Under the pieces are notes generated by a model that was not told the origin of the DNA, did not search any database, and saw only the letters and a list, made by a program, of their open reading frames with translations. A program made the position numbers and the translations under genes. A stretch of DNA of 64,000 nt from Cinchona pubescens (taxonomy: Eukaryota; Streptophyta; Magnoliopsida; Gentianales; Rubiaceae): the NCBI GenBank assembly GCA_025175665.1, contig JANKKI010000488.1, positions 558,001 through 622,000 on the forward strand, written 5' to 3'. Below are positions 35,923-49,301 of this stretch, piece by piece. Each line of letters begins with the position of its first letter. Position 1 is the stretch's first letter.

Positions 35923-38900
35923 TTATGCAGTCACCTTTTCCAGATTCTGTCCAGCTGAGGAGCCCTCCTTCCTTCTCCTGCAACGTGGATAAAAAAAATT
36001 GCTGTAGTATCAAAGTTCATTACTTCTGTAACTACTAACAAATAACAATACAAAAGACACGGCAAAAGCATGTTTTGATAGGATGGTTAAAACATATAAA
36101 CTGCATTATGGTTAGACAATTAAATTATCAGTCACATATGGAGTATATTAGGTTAAGATATCACTAGAACATAATAGAAGTCTATATAACCTTTCCTCTC
36201 ATTGTTAATATTCTTGATAGATTGCAGCAAATGCTAAATATCAAATAAATGTTTAATCTCTTTTGCATGTATGTTTGCTACTACAAACAAATACTATGAT
36301 AAACAACACAGAATACTAGCAGGAGAGCAATTATAATCTCAGTTCATGTTCCTTTTACTGACTTGCAAAAGTTTCCAAAGTGATTTTAAGATCTACTCTC
36401 TTCAAACTTCTCAATATCTCTTTAAACACCAATAAAAATCTGCCACACCATTAACCTCGCATATTTTTTATTTTGACCACCCCAATACCTCTTACTTTAA
36501 CACTACAATACTGCCTACAGTAGCACAATCAAAGCCACTGTGACACATTCACCAAAGCAGAGAAAATTTAGTAACACTTTTTCTTTTGAAATAAAGAAAA
36601 ACACCTTGGCATTTTGAAATAAAAAATAAACAAGAAAAGGTGAAAAATAACAAATCTGGAGGTTCACTTAAATTCTTATGTTCACATCTAGATGTGTATA
36701 AGAGACTGGTTAACCACCTAGTAGATGTGTACAAGAGACAGGTTGTCCCCCCAAGTAGGTAGGATGCAATTAGATTAGGGCAAGAAATTGTTCACAAATC
36801 TTCTTCATTATAGCAATCTATTTTGAATAAGAATCACCCATAAATCACTCATAAATCTAGTAAAATAGTCTATGATTATGAAGAAACAAGTTAAAGATAT
36901 TTCTCAAAAATACCTATGCAGATAACAAGATCAAACAGACAAAAAACGTAAAGGTCCTGAAAGTTACAGTTTAAGCAGATATGACTTACTGCTCATATAA
37001 TTTGATTAGTGACCTTGGTATCTCATGACCAATTTCATTCTCTTGCGGTTTTGGTTTTCCTGGATTTCTTGATTCTGGTTTCCAGTTAGCTTTGGTCAGT
37101 GAATCACCAAGTAGTTCAGCAATGTCTACTGCTCATTGCCTCGACCTTCTTGACATAGGGAAATTTCTCCTCCTCAAACTGATTAGACAACCACAAATAC
37201 ATGGACAATACTTGATACAAGTTTCAAGGTCCAACAGCTCTGAATCATTACGAGCAGTACATTTTGGCATAGATGTGCAATATTGACAGGAAGCTTATGG
37301 GCATATGATGATGCAAACCTCAGAAGATGGTACATTGCTTTTGGATCTCTAATATTAACAGGGGCAAAGCAGAAATTGAAACGGTCTTCCAGAGACAATC
37401 CCTGAACCTTCTCCAACATATTTGCTATTTTCTTTATATGGTTATGGTGGCACAGGAAGTATGACCCATCTAACCTGCAATTTTGAGCAAACTTTTCAAG
37501 CAGTTGCGCGAATGTAACATCTGAAAACTGGCCAGCAAATAGCTCGACCTGTTCAAAGAAGGGAAAGAGACCAACTTTCTTAACTTCATCAAATGGCTTC
37601 TTCAAGCACTCAATCAAGTAGTCCAAATCTTCAAAAGATGCAAAGTGGTAGTTAGTCCCTCTGGGTAGGGACTCCCTCTTCGACCAGCTCTTCCAGCTAT
37701 CTGCTTCACCTGGGAAGCTGGAACTGGTACAGTCTTATCACCATTGTACTTTGAGAGGCTATAGAATACAACCCTTCGAATATGAAGATTCAAACCCATT
37801 CCCACTGCATCACTTGCGACCAAGATGTCGTAATCATTATTGTCATCATTAAACAAGTTGGCTTGCTGTCTACGAGTCTCCGGTGGCAGCGCACCATATA
37901 TAACACAACAGCGGTGTTTTGTGTACTTCTCAATTGCTAATTTCACCTCAAAAATCTCTCTCCTGGAAAATGCAACAATACAATCCCCAGATTTCACATT
38001 TTTCAAGTCTCCCAAAAGGGTCTTCGCTTCAACAACCAGGGGCTTAAACCTATCATAGTGTTGTTCAACCAACTCATCCCCAGTCTCAGAACAAATTCTC
38101 CTGACAATGTCTAAAACACTTGGATCACCACATAATTTGTTATGAATCTCATCAGCCTTCAGTCCAAGCAAAGCCCTCGTCCAGGCATAGCCTCTTGATG
38201 GATCTGCCATCATTTGTATCTCATCAATAACTGCCACATCATACAACTCATCCACTGACACCATCTCAACAGTACAAGCAACATGATTTGAAAATGGAAT
38301 GTACTTTTCTCTTGGCCTGTTAAGAGACTACAGTAAACCCCTAATGCATTTACCTTATCAAAAACTTCCATAGCCAATAACCTAAGAGGACTACAATAAA
38401 TACCCTTCTTCGCTTCCATAAACCTCTGCAATGCATTATATGTTTTCCCACTATTAGTGGGACCACAATGATAGACAATCTTCCTTTTCATTGCCCTAGC
38501 AAATGGAAACCAAGTATGAGGCTTTGTCAAATCAGCCGATTCGACCACACTCCTAAACCTAGAATTGTATCTGGAAACTCTTCCAAATAAAACTCATTAA
38601 AAATCGGAAACAAAAACTTAGAGCCTCAATACCAGGACCTAGAGAGAAGTGAAGTACTTCACTATGTCAGTCTTGCATATTTCAGGAGAAAAATGCTCTG
38701 TGTAATCAACTTTTGAGAGGAAGAAATATAGTATTGAGGTTATACACAGCTAAAGCCTGATTAGTAGCCCAACCAGATTTGCAAAACTCCTAAAAATTTC
38801 AACTAACACATTTGAATCACTCCTACTTTGCTTCTCATTTCTAGCAGCATCTCTAAGCTCCCTATATATTTCCACCGGATCCCGGCTCGCTATCTGAGCA

Positions 38901-39245
38901 AAATTCAATCTTTTTTCAGGCTCTAAATTCTCTTTCCTAGGGCCATCTTCACCCAATCCAACATCACTAATACTATCTACATCATCTGAATCCAATTTGG
39001 GACTTTCATTTTCTACTATTTCATGAAAAAGAAATGTCTGTGGAATTCAAGAAACCTGTAATTCAGTGATTGTGTGAAGTGGGGTTCTGATTTTTTTAAG
39101 AATTTTGGATCAGGGGTTTAAAAAGATCAGATTTTGATGGGTTAGAGAAATCAGAATGAAGGAATCTGTTGGGGAGAAGAAAAGCTCTAATCTTGGTGAA
39201 ATTGTTTCTCCAGGAATATAGATTTCTTGCAGGACCTCTTGCCAT
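35923..39245 (-). CDS. DExH18: Mitochondrial SUV3-family DExH-box RNA helicase (DExH18 type)
   Basis: This is an ATP-dependent RNA helicase of the SUV3 family, whose members act in mitochondrial RNA turnover. Two exons on the minus strand: 39245-36990 and 35977-35923, with a GT-AG intron and stop TAA at 35925-35923. The start at 39245 gives a mitochondrial presequence (MARGPARNLYSWRNNFTKIR). An ATG at 38995 lies inside the coding region. Motifs in order: VEIYRELRDAARN in the N-terminal extension, ADLTKPHTWFPFARAMKRK, Walker A GPTNSGKT near 38450, DEIQ box in VIDEIQMMADPSRGYAW near 38220, LCGDPSVLD, motif V VASDAVGMGLNL near 37800, motif VI QIAGRAGRRG near 37690, then the SUV3 C-terminal domain. 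The long N-terminal extension points to DExH18 rather than the shorter DExH16/SUV3. Frame breaks lie near 39085, 39030, 38760, 38690-38560, 38300, 37640, 37215 and 37110, plus a 6-base in-frame insertion near 38135. Confidence 0.9.
36675..36742. other. Two adapter remnants in the helicase intron
   Basis: A palindrome at 36675-36706 has an exact AGATGTGTATAAGAGAC right arm, and a second half with one substitution (AGATGTGTACAAGAGACAG) lies at 36723-36741. The true intron length and content here are uncertain. Confidence 0.88.
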
Positions 39246-42200
39246 TGCAGGGGAAAAAACAAGAAAAGAATAACAAAGAAAGAAATAGTCCTGTATTTAC
39301 ATCGAATTGAAATAGGCAGAAAAAAAAATTACCTGGTTGTGAGAAAGAAGCGGAGGAAATGGAGGGGAGGGAAAAGAAATGGTGATAATTTGCTTCTAAA
39401 ACCCTAAACCCTGGATTGGGACTTTAGGACGAAGAGACAGAGCAGTTGGGCGGGCACAGCAATTATCTTAACTAGTCACAAACGCAAACCCTGTGCATGT
39501 AATACACAAATATTAGATTTCTTTAAAAATTATTTTGACAAATAATAAATAAATTTTTAGACTATTTTCAAAACTAACATATTAGTATATGAATAAGTTA
39601 CTTAGGTGGTTATCTCTAAATTTTATAAAATATTATTTTTAAGAAGTTTTTAAACAAAAAAATAACTTTAACATTGGTCTAGATGTTAAAAAAAAATTCA
39701 ATTCCATATAAATTTAAAATAGTTCAAAAGAATAGGTCACCATACCAAATCTCTCCCTTTATATACAACTAGTGGGTAAGACACACTCTTGTATCTGAAA
39801 TTTTCATAAAGATAAAAGAGAAATAAAGAGGAAAAAAATAGTTCTTCTGTGGTTACATAAGAATGGTATTAATGAAAAATTGTTACATTAATACGAATAA
39901 ATTTGACAAACTAAATAATGACATCATACCAAATCCTCCCTCATACTTTATATATAATATAAATAAAATAAGATGACACCGCAATAGTTGTAATAACAAA
40001 ATTACCCTCATCTCTTTCCCCAACAATCTTTCTATCAAATCCTCGTCAACCCCAAATCCTAAACCCAGTACTATCCTCCTTTTCCCATAAACAACCCCTT
40101 CCTCTTTGCCACATTTCTTGACCACACGAGTGACATTTCACACTTTTTCCTCATCTAATGGTGCCACACATAAGATACATATTGTCATCTCTATCCCCTG
40201 TCTCTTATACAAATCTAGATTTGTATAAGAGACCCACATCTCAAAATTTAATTTTTTTCCAGGACTTTCTAATTGGCAAATCCAATTAATCTTTTTCATT
40301 TCTTCTTTTTTTTTCTCCAATTTTTTATGTTTATTCTCTTGGAAAGAACAAAAAAGGTTAATCCCCTGTAATGTGAATGCAAAGAAAAACTGAGGATCGA
40401 GAGCAGGGGTGGACGCATGAATTGTACTTTGAGGGGGCAAAACTTAATAGCCATATTATTATTAAGGCTAATTTATATTTCTTTCAAACATTTAGAAGAC
40501 GAAATATAAATTTTATAAATATACAAATTAAATTTTCAAAATTTTAAAGGGTAAAATTTATAATTTCTAGAATATTGGGGGATGGTAGCTCCCGCCCGCT
40601 CCCCTAAATCTGCCCTTGATCGAGAGGAGCCATTAATTGCAGACAAAATTTGAAGCGGGTCTTGGAAAAGAGCAATTTTGCCATATATTTATAAAATACC
40701 TGTGGCATTAAGATAAGTACTGTGGCAAGGAAAATTCTTGGATAGACCCGATCTATAGTATTATATCATGGATCTCTTGATTCTCAATCAACCACATCAT
40801 CCAGTTGGGTGATATGATTGACTCAGGATCAAAGGATCCACGCACTATTGCATGGACCCGATCCATCTAAGAATCTCTTCTGTGACAATATTATTGTTAG
40901 GGATATACAATATTTTGTCATATAACGAGAAAATAGCCGTGGCATTAAGATAATACAGTGGCAATCTTAATGTCCGAATTCATGTAAGAATTTTTCATAT
41001 TTTGTGAACTTGAAAATTATCTACTGTTATTATTATTATTTTTTTAAAATTTTTATAAGAAGTTAATTACACTTTACACACCCCTTCATTATGTAGGTTT
41101 TTTTGGGAGACAAATTAACGAAATGGCCTTCAACAATTTTATTAAATTGAAATCGTCCCTCAATTTAAATTTTAATCTATTTGGTCCTCAACTGCATGAT
41201 TTGTGCCAATTTTGTTCCTATTAGTGGTGCCATCTATGGCCTCCACAATCATATTGGTGACCACCTTTGTTCACCGCCAAAAAAAAAAAAAAAAATGTTT
41301 TTAGTGATGCAGCCAAACAGGGACTAAATTGGATACAAATATTTGTCGAAGGATTAAATTGGCTAAAATTGAAATTGAGAACTATTTTGGTTTTAATGAA
41401 AAGCTTGAAGGACTATTTAGGTAATTTACTCTTTTTTTTGAAAAAATCTAAAGTCCATTTCAGAATCGACTTATTTTGCTTTGGAGACTTGTATATTATA
41501 ATACTTGTATTTTAAAAATTTGAGAGATACAAACCTTTAGAGACGATAACATGGTTCCTCGACCGGCATAATATATATATATATTTGGTACTTAAGTAAA
41601 TTGTTTAGATTTTGCTTTTGCAAACATGACATATAACCAATGTCATTTGTATAATAAAATTTCCAGACCTATATATGGAATATTGATAATTTTTTTAATT
41701 CAAACTAATATTTTGTGTTACTGAATTTGTACCATTAGCATTTAGACTACCTCAAGTTGTGAATTTTGGATGACAGTGTGGATAACATCTCGTGTACAAA
41801 TTGCAAATAAAAGATATTAAACAGATAATTAAAATTAATAGAAAATCTGAAGTTCAAATTAAAAGCACAAAAGGCAAACGGCTGGAAATGGGAAAAAAGT
41901 CCAACTTTTAGGGTCTGATTGGTTGGACTGAAATATTTTACAAGAAAATATTTTCCTAATTCTACTTGGTGCCAAACACGAAATAATTATTTTCCTATTT
42001 AAGATATTTACAAATTTTCCAGCTTGTTGAAAACAACTTTAGGGCAACAATGAATTCCTGGTAAATTTCACATTTACAGCAAACATAAATTCTATACTGT
42101 TTAATATTTTCAAGACTATCTAACCTCATACTAGAAGATTTACTATGTAGTAATGAAAATAATAAAAGTCACATCAGATATTTTATAATTTAGATCATTT

Positions 42201-42808
42201 TGAAGGAATACCTACTATTTATAGGCTTAGATGAGGAAAGATCAGTCAAAGTTTCTTAGGGTTACTAATCTTATGTCAAAAAATTACAACTTTATGGGTT
42301 ATGACATTTTTTGAATGTACAAAAAGCCTTTATGTTGTTCAATTATGTTGGACAATCTTGTATAACTATTAATGCTATGAAAAATTTTATTCTGTTTTAC
42401 TGGTAAAATTTGAAAATTGTACATGAAAGACTATCATAAAATAGTAATGTAATATATATATATATATATAATTATGTTGATATCGTTTATAAAAAGTAAT
42501 ATTAACATTGAACACTTAAAGAAGCTTTTGTAAGTGACAGTTTTATATCACAACTTTTTAATTTCTCCGTATACCTAAAAACGACCAAGAGAGCAAGTAA
42601 TAGCTTGTCTAATGTGCTAAAAAATTGACTTTTTGCCCTTAAAGATTAACATTCTTTTTTTTGTTTTTGTTTCAGAAAACTTATTTGTGAAAAATAAATA
42701 TTTCCTCTTTTAGAGTTTGACAAAAATTCATACTTCACTCCTTATTTATTTTGCTATAAATTTTGCCTTTGAAAACAAAGTTCAACATTCCCTCATGACC
42801 TTAAAACT
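39246..42808. other. Helicase upstream region and gene-poor spacer
   Basis: 39246-39480 is the expected 5' UTR and proximal promoter of the minus-strand helicase gene. The rest is AT-rich and without a recognised gene. A full adapter palindrome lies at 40198-40233, with matching C-to-A and G-to-T changes in its two arms. A run of A at about 41278-41295 and an AT run at 42452-42470 are the only other structures I can name. Confidence 0.5.
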
Positions 42809-43193
42809 GGGGTTAAATGCACTAATTGACCCACCTCAATTATACCTTGAGTTGAGCACTTTAACCTGTCATACTTTTTTTTTTTAATGGATACTTAACC
42901 CATTTGTTGATGTTTTTGGATAAAAATGTCCTTATTATTTTAATTATTTTTGCTTCTCTATTTTCTCAACTATTTTCCCTTATTTTTCTTTTATCCGTCT
43001 TCCTTTTCTTTCTCTCTCTCTCTTTTTTTTTTTTTTCTTTCATTTTTCGCCCTTCTTTTATGCCACTAGCTACTTCCTTTCTTTTACTACTTTTACTTGT
43101 ATACTTAGCACTTACGTCACATAAAATTTTTTATTTTTAAGTAGTCCTTTTATTTTTAAGGTGTAGTTGAGAAGAGATTAATGCATTTAGCCC
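42809..43193. mobile_element. Small MITE with 17-bp terminal inverted repeats
   Basis: The left end GGGTTAAATGCACTAAT (from 42809/42810) and the reverse complement of the right end (GGGCTAAATGCATTAAT, ending 43193) match at 15 of 17 positions. TTAAA occurs close to both ends, at 42801-42805 and from 43194, and may be the target duplication. The inside has TTTTTC-rich tracts and no coding region. Confidence 0.6.
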
Positions 43194-43270
43194 TTAAAGG
43201 TATAGAACTTTTGGCCTTTCAATGTCTTAAATTTCACGTGTCATTTTAGTTTACATAAAAATTTTGCATT

Positions 43271-43616
43271 TGTTATAAAACTAAGTCAGAATTATTAAAT
43301 TTGATTTGACTACAAAACTAACTAATGTAGGAAAGTTATAAGTATAGACAATAGAAAAATAGATAGAGAAATAATAGGAAATTCTCCGATACTCTATATT
43401 ATCAACTTCTATTGGCCGTCCAAATGACTTACAAATGAGGTATCAAAACCTCATACTTAAAGGGTTACAAGATAGGAGATTCATGAATAAACACTTAATA
43501 TGATATATAAATCACGGGGATCTATAAACCTTCACATAATTTAAGGGGATGAACATCACATTAACCGATCTGTTTGGGAAGACGAATAGACATTCACCTT
43601 TATAAATTTCATAACA
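43271..43616 (-). repeat. 3' LTR of the outer Copia element
   Basis: This 346-bp copy starts TGTTATAAAACTAAG and ends TTCATAACA, with TG/CA termini. It pairs with 52368-52710; the two differ by scattered substitutions and short indels, so the insertion is not very recent. Confidence 0.92.
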
Positions 43617-46217
43617 CTCCCCCTTGGATGTTCATGCGTCAAAAAATATACGAAGAATTAATCCTCCTTAAAAATCTCAGGAATACACATGGGAAAAATG
43701 TGTATAAGGGAAAAAGAGTATAGTGCGTACTTCAATGTTTATACTACACTTTTGCATGCTGCCTCATTAAAAACCTTGACAGTAAAACCCGTCGGGACAA
43801 AACCATGGTCAAGGAAAAAAGAGTACAACGTGTACTTTTACTCCCACTTGATATCCTTGAGATAACACATCCCAATTTTGCAGACTAGCTTTTCAAATGT
43901 TGTTGTTGATAGCATCTTTGAATGAATCCTCTTGATCATTTTATGAGCAAATTTGTTGGATATCAATTTCATCATTCTTCTGAAGATCACGAGAGAAGAA
44001 AAATTTTGGAGAAATATATTTTATGTTGTCTCCTTTAAGATAGCCTTCTTTAGCTGAGCAACATATTCAACATTGTCTTCATATAATATCAGTAGAAGTT
44101 TTACTTCTAATATTAAACCACATATCTTCTGAATATCTTGGGTGAATGACCTTAAATGACTATGTTCACTATTTGCTCCATGTATTGCAATTATTTCTGC
44201 AATGATTGCAAGAAGTAGTAACTAAATTTTGAATTCATATGATATATCAATTTCTCCATATATAAATACCTCGTTTGAGATCAAATTTTATGTTGAATCA
44301 GATAAATATCCAATATCTGCATTGCTACTAGCTTTGATCTGGATTCATCTGAGTAAAATAGACTTATATCAATAATGTCTTAGAGATATTGAAATATATG
44401 CTTAATTCTCATTCCAATATCTTTGTATCGGAGAAGAATTAGATCTTGCTAAAGAAATAATAATACATGTTAGCACTGAGATATGATACTTCAAGACCAA
44501 TAAGTTATTCGCCATTCTCACAAGGACGAAAAATTATTATTCTCGACATCAAGCTATCTTATAAGCATTGGGGGTACTCGATGGATGTATTTTATCTATA
44601 TAGGATCATTCTAATACCTTTTCGGTATAAGTTTATTGATGAACAAAAATTTCATTTGATAAGTGCTTGAACTATAGACTTTTGCCAAAATCTTTTATAC
44701 AAATTCTTCATAAGTTCTCATGAAGCTCTTTGAGAGTTATATATTATTAACATATATAGTAGTTATCACAAACTCTTATCTTGTGCTTTTTGTGAAATTG
44801 CATAGGCAAATTAAGTCATCTTTTGTAACTCTTTATTCAAGAGATGCTCATTCAAGTGATTATATCACATTCGCCTAGATTACTTTAATCTAATCCATAC
44901 TAGGAATTTCATATTCTCATTGAACAATGTTCCCGAGAAACTTTACATGGATCAGGCATGTTAAATCTTTCAGCGATTTTCATATTAGATATCGATATCA
45001 AATAAGCCATATAAAATATGCTCAATATCCATTAGACGCATTTCAATATTTCATGAACTGCCATACGAATTAGATATCTAATGGTGATCGCATCCACCAC
45101 TGGAGAATATATCTCTTCATAATTAATGCCGAATCTTTGCGAAAACCTTGCTCAACAAGATGTGCTTTATATAGCACAGCTTCATTTTTCTCATTTTGTT
45201 TTCATTTTTCTCATTTTGTTTTCGCACAACATATATTTGTACCCCAACCGACTCTACACCTTTAGGAATTTGGACTGTCCAAAGTCTTCACATCTTGAAC
45301 GTGAATTTTCTTATATTGCGTCTTTCAATAATTTCTACATTGATATTTTTTGACAAATTTATATTCAAGATTCTCGTTTTATATTCAAAAAATCAACTGA
45401 TATTATAAACAATAATATGTTGTTGACAACAATATCTTTTCGGTTCCATCTTTTTTAGTAGTGACATAACATATCAAGAGCTCTTTATACACATTAGATG
45501 TGTATAAGATCCAGACCAAAAATAAATTAAATGGTTAGTTATGTATTTAGGGTCTCTTTAGGAGCACCTTATCTATTTTATAACAATTTCTAATATTTGC
45601 TCATTTCCTCTGACAAAGGATTGTATCATTTGAAACCGATTGGTCAACCACAATTTTTGCGTAGCTAGCTATCATTTATATTGATGGCTATCCTGTTGGG
45701 GCACTAATTGGAATATTTTAGCTGGTACATGAGGTTTGATCATTTTAGGTCAGTAATGTATCTAACAGTTGATTCATAATATTTTGTAAATGAATTATCT
45801 TTTGAACTCCAAATTCACATACTTTGTACGAGGATCAAAATATGATAATTCTTTTCATTCACAATTTTTTTATCCAACTGCTTATCTTCTTCTCCTGATG
45901 TTGGGAAAATATTTTCATAACAATCGATAAAATGTACCATAATGAAGTTCCCTTTCGATATTTAAAAATATATTTTAATCATATAGGGAGACTCATATAT
46001 AACAAATATTTTCAACTTTCTTTATGACCCATCTTTGTGCGTTGTGGTGGAATAACTAGAATATATACTCTACAATCAAAACTTCTCAGATGAGAAAATT
46101 AGGCTTCTGACCAAAAGCTAATTATAATGGGGAGAACTTAAAATATTTTGTTTGCCTGATGCGTATAAATGTTGTTGCATGCAGCATAACATGTTCTTAT
46201 ACGTAAGAAGACAATCT
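43617..46217 (-). pseudogene. Copia reverse transcriptase and RNase H remnant
   Basis: Reading on the minus strand from 46217, the block EIYSPVVDAITIRYLIRMAVHE near 45115-45045 is the conserved entry to the Copia reverse transcriptase. Later pieces match the palm and thumb, the LIGLEVSYLSAN-type linker near 44510-44460 and RNase H near 44340-44160. Stops occur every few dozen codons. An adapter remnant lies at 45481-45513. Confidence 0.75.
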
Positions 46218-47184
46218 TGTTGGCCCTAAAAGCAACCTAAGAGGGGGGGTGAATTGAATAGGTTATCTCTAAGAAGAAACCTTTTTATGTGCTTAATAGA
46301 AATTCAAACTTTATGCACCAAATGAAAACTTAAGCACAAATGAATACAATAGATATTCAACAATTTAAGCTTAAAGAACAAATAAGAATATTGAGATTAA
46401 GAGAATCAAACCAAACTCCCTAGCTTCTCAAGCTTGGAGCTTGCAACTACAAAGAGCTTCTTACAAGGCAACTACCAAGTTCACAACTTGAAGTTCAGCC
46501 CTAAAAGTCTCTTCAAAGTAGGTGAGACAATAACCTCTTGTACACAAATGAGGATCACTCTTGCTCACACTAATTTCCTTTAGTTGAGCCAAGAGTTTTA
46601 CACTCACAACCTCCCTTTGTTACAATTGTTATCTCTCCACTCTTTCACTTGAAGAACTCTTACACTTCTAAGCTCTTTTCTCACTACCTACACTATTACA
46701 ACACTTGTACCCACTATTTGTCCCAAATAGCTCAAGAATTATTTGTAATCAATGTAGAAGTCTCTTTTTTCTTAAATCAGACCTAGGGGTATTTACGCAG
46801 TTGCCAAATATCAGCTTCAACAACTTCCCAACGGCTATTTTCTTTCTTGGAAAACTAGCCGTTGGACCTTCAGACGGCGATGCGGCAAGAGTCGTCCGAC
46901 CGCGTCCGTTCTGAGGGTATTCGTTCGGACGTCCGAGGATGCGTCCGAACATGCGTCCGATCAAAACGAAATCTTCTGGCAAAATATCGGACGTTGTTCT
47001 TCGTCCGAGGCTTGCTTCAATTTCTTTGTGTCGGACGATTACCATCGTCCGAAGCTCTGTCATTCTTGTTTTGTTCGGACGATCATTTGCGTCCGAACAG
47101 ATGTGAGTGTCTGCACACTTGTTATCAAACCATTAGTATGATTTGGTCATGATCAAGACATGATAATATAACTGTGTCTTAACA
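46218..47184 (-). repeat. 3' LTR of the nested element
   Basis: It starts TGTTGGCCCT and ends TCTTAACA. The left half is nearly identical to the right LTR. The right half carries GGACG/CGTCC repeats that differ more between copies, including GTTCGGACGTCCGAGG at about 46921-46936 and several GCGTCCGA units. Confidence 0.93.
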
Positions 47185-47798
47185 CATACCCCCTGTTTGA
47201 TGATGACAAATCAATTGGACAATTCAAAATTTCAACCATAAAATATGAAGTACTACACAAGAGAATTTGACAATCTCCATTATTTCTCCCCATTTGGCAT
47301 AGGGGAAAACATAAGATAAATAATGTAATTTAAGCTTTTCATAATGCTCCCTTGAAAGATGAATATAATGAGTACATGGAGAATGAGTCAAGTTGTACAA
47401 AACAATTCTTCCGTTTCAAGAATATGTGTTCCATAAGAAATGAGAGAATTTATGCAAAGAATAAGGACCAAAACCATTTTCGCTCATTCCTTACCAAAAG
47501 CATCATTAAACAATGAAGCATGTGTGATGCAATTTTTGCAAAATAATTCAAAAAAATTTGAATGCTCCCCCTTTCTTTTACAAGTTGTGACTTATTATAG
47601 GAAAAAAAATGGGGATACAAAATTCCTAGCATTCTAAATAAATTTAAACACAACATAGTTCAACTTGATAAATGAAAGCACACAAAATTTTAGATGTTAC
47701 CCATTTCAATATCATTTTAGCTCATATATCTTGAACACCCTTCAAAGATAATCTATCTTGAATTCCTTAGTGCTCTTCAAGCATACCTACATGCAAAG

Positions 47799-48979
47799 TT
47801 AAGTAACAACTTTTGGTACCCAAACTTTCTTGGGTCCAATTGGATTAGTAGCGTGCTTAATCACCCAAATAGAGTTTATTCCCAATTTTTCATTTCTTTT
47901 AACATAACAATTTTTCTTTATATGGCCATGTTGATGACAATAATTACAAATAATATTTTTATTGCCATAAAAGAAGATTTCATGAAAACAAAGCACAAAT
48001 CATTTTTTGTAAAGGTGATAAATTTTTGTTCAAAAATATATTTCTAGTTCTTTTCTTTTCAAAAACATTTTCTTTCTTCGTTTTCAAAGTAACATCAAGA
48101 TCATCTAATCTCTTCTTCAAAGAAGCTTGTTCTTCCATGATCTTGGTTTTTCCAATAAATTTTTCTTTCAAAACATCATTTTCTTTTGTCAAAGAATTAT
48201 TTTCATGCACAAGTTTTGAGTTGGCACTAATAAAGTATTAACTTTAATTTTTAATTCTTTGTTCTTAGCATATGATTCTGATTCAAACATTCATGCATCT
48301 TAAAAATAAATGATTCAACATCATCTTCATCATTATCACATCTATCATCACATGAAGTGATACTAGAGGATACCTCATTATTGCCAAGTGCCATAAAAGC
48401 TGTCTCTGAAATCCTCGTATTGTTCTTAACCACTCCATCCGATGTGCAATCAGAGACAAGTGTATTGTACTTCAATGAACTGGTAAATAGAAACTTCTCT
48501 TGACACATCTAGATGTGTTTAATGAAGCTTTGGGTGCCATGAATCTTTTTCCCTTTGAATGAAGTTCATCTTGAATAGAATGTATTTCAACTTCAATTCA
48601 AATGAGGTTAGAGAATTGATCAATGAATCAATAGGCATAGAATTTAAATTTTTAGACTCTTCTATGGCAATGGATTTAGATTCCTATTCCTTAGGTAAAG
48701 CATTCAAAAATTTTCTATTCTTTTCACCCAAAGGATATTCTTTACCCAAACCTTCCAAATCCTTTACCATATCATTGAACCTACAATACATCTTGTCAAT
48801 ATTAAGTTCTCATGAGGTTCCATTTTGAAGGATTCATATTTAGCCACAAGAAGTGACTTCTTTTGCTCTATAATATCTTCACTTCCTTCATGGATTTCTT
48901 TCAATTTGTCCCATATCTCCTTGGCCGATATGCATCCTTTTACTTTAGGAAACTCATCTGCATCCAAAGCATTATACAA
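47799..48979 (-). pseudogene. Copia-type gag of the nested element, frameshifted
   Basis: Minus-strand pieces in order: a block DADEFPKVKGCISAKEIWDK with LLVAKYESFKMEPHENL (48979-48764), the UBN2-type gag core; an acidic linker with DDRCDNDEDDVESF (48508-48251); a coiled-coil-like charged stretch (48210-47980); and a zinc knuckle CNYCHQHGHIKKNC (about 47965-47920, CX2CX4HX4C complete). An adapter remnant at 48496-48520 and several frameshifts separate them. Gag forms the virus-like particle that packages the element RNA. Confidence 0.85.
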
Positions 48980-49301
48980 AATATTAATGGCTTTAGCATT
49001 TAAAGATAAGTTTATTTTATCTTGTGCATTTAACTCATATTAGTCTTAGGCCTTAATCTATTATCAGAGCTAAATCTTAGCTTGCTATTTGAGCTTAACA
49101 AATAATTAAGGCCTAAATCAAGATCATTGGTCTCATACAAACATCTTAAATAGATCCCTCCAAAAAGCAAAATTAATGCCATTAAACATGGGAGGTCTAA
49201 TGATAGAATGCCCCTCTAAAAACAAAGAATTATTGGTTGCCATAATGATTTTTACTCAAAAGCGGTTAAGCTCAATGTATGAGACCAAGCTTGATACCGA
49301 T

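Noticed and set aside
42904..43140. Leu/Phe-rich frame of 78 codons as a membrane peptide
   Set aside because: It is a translation of the T- and CT-rich inside of the MITE at 42809-43193.
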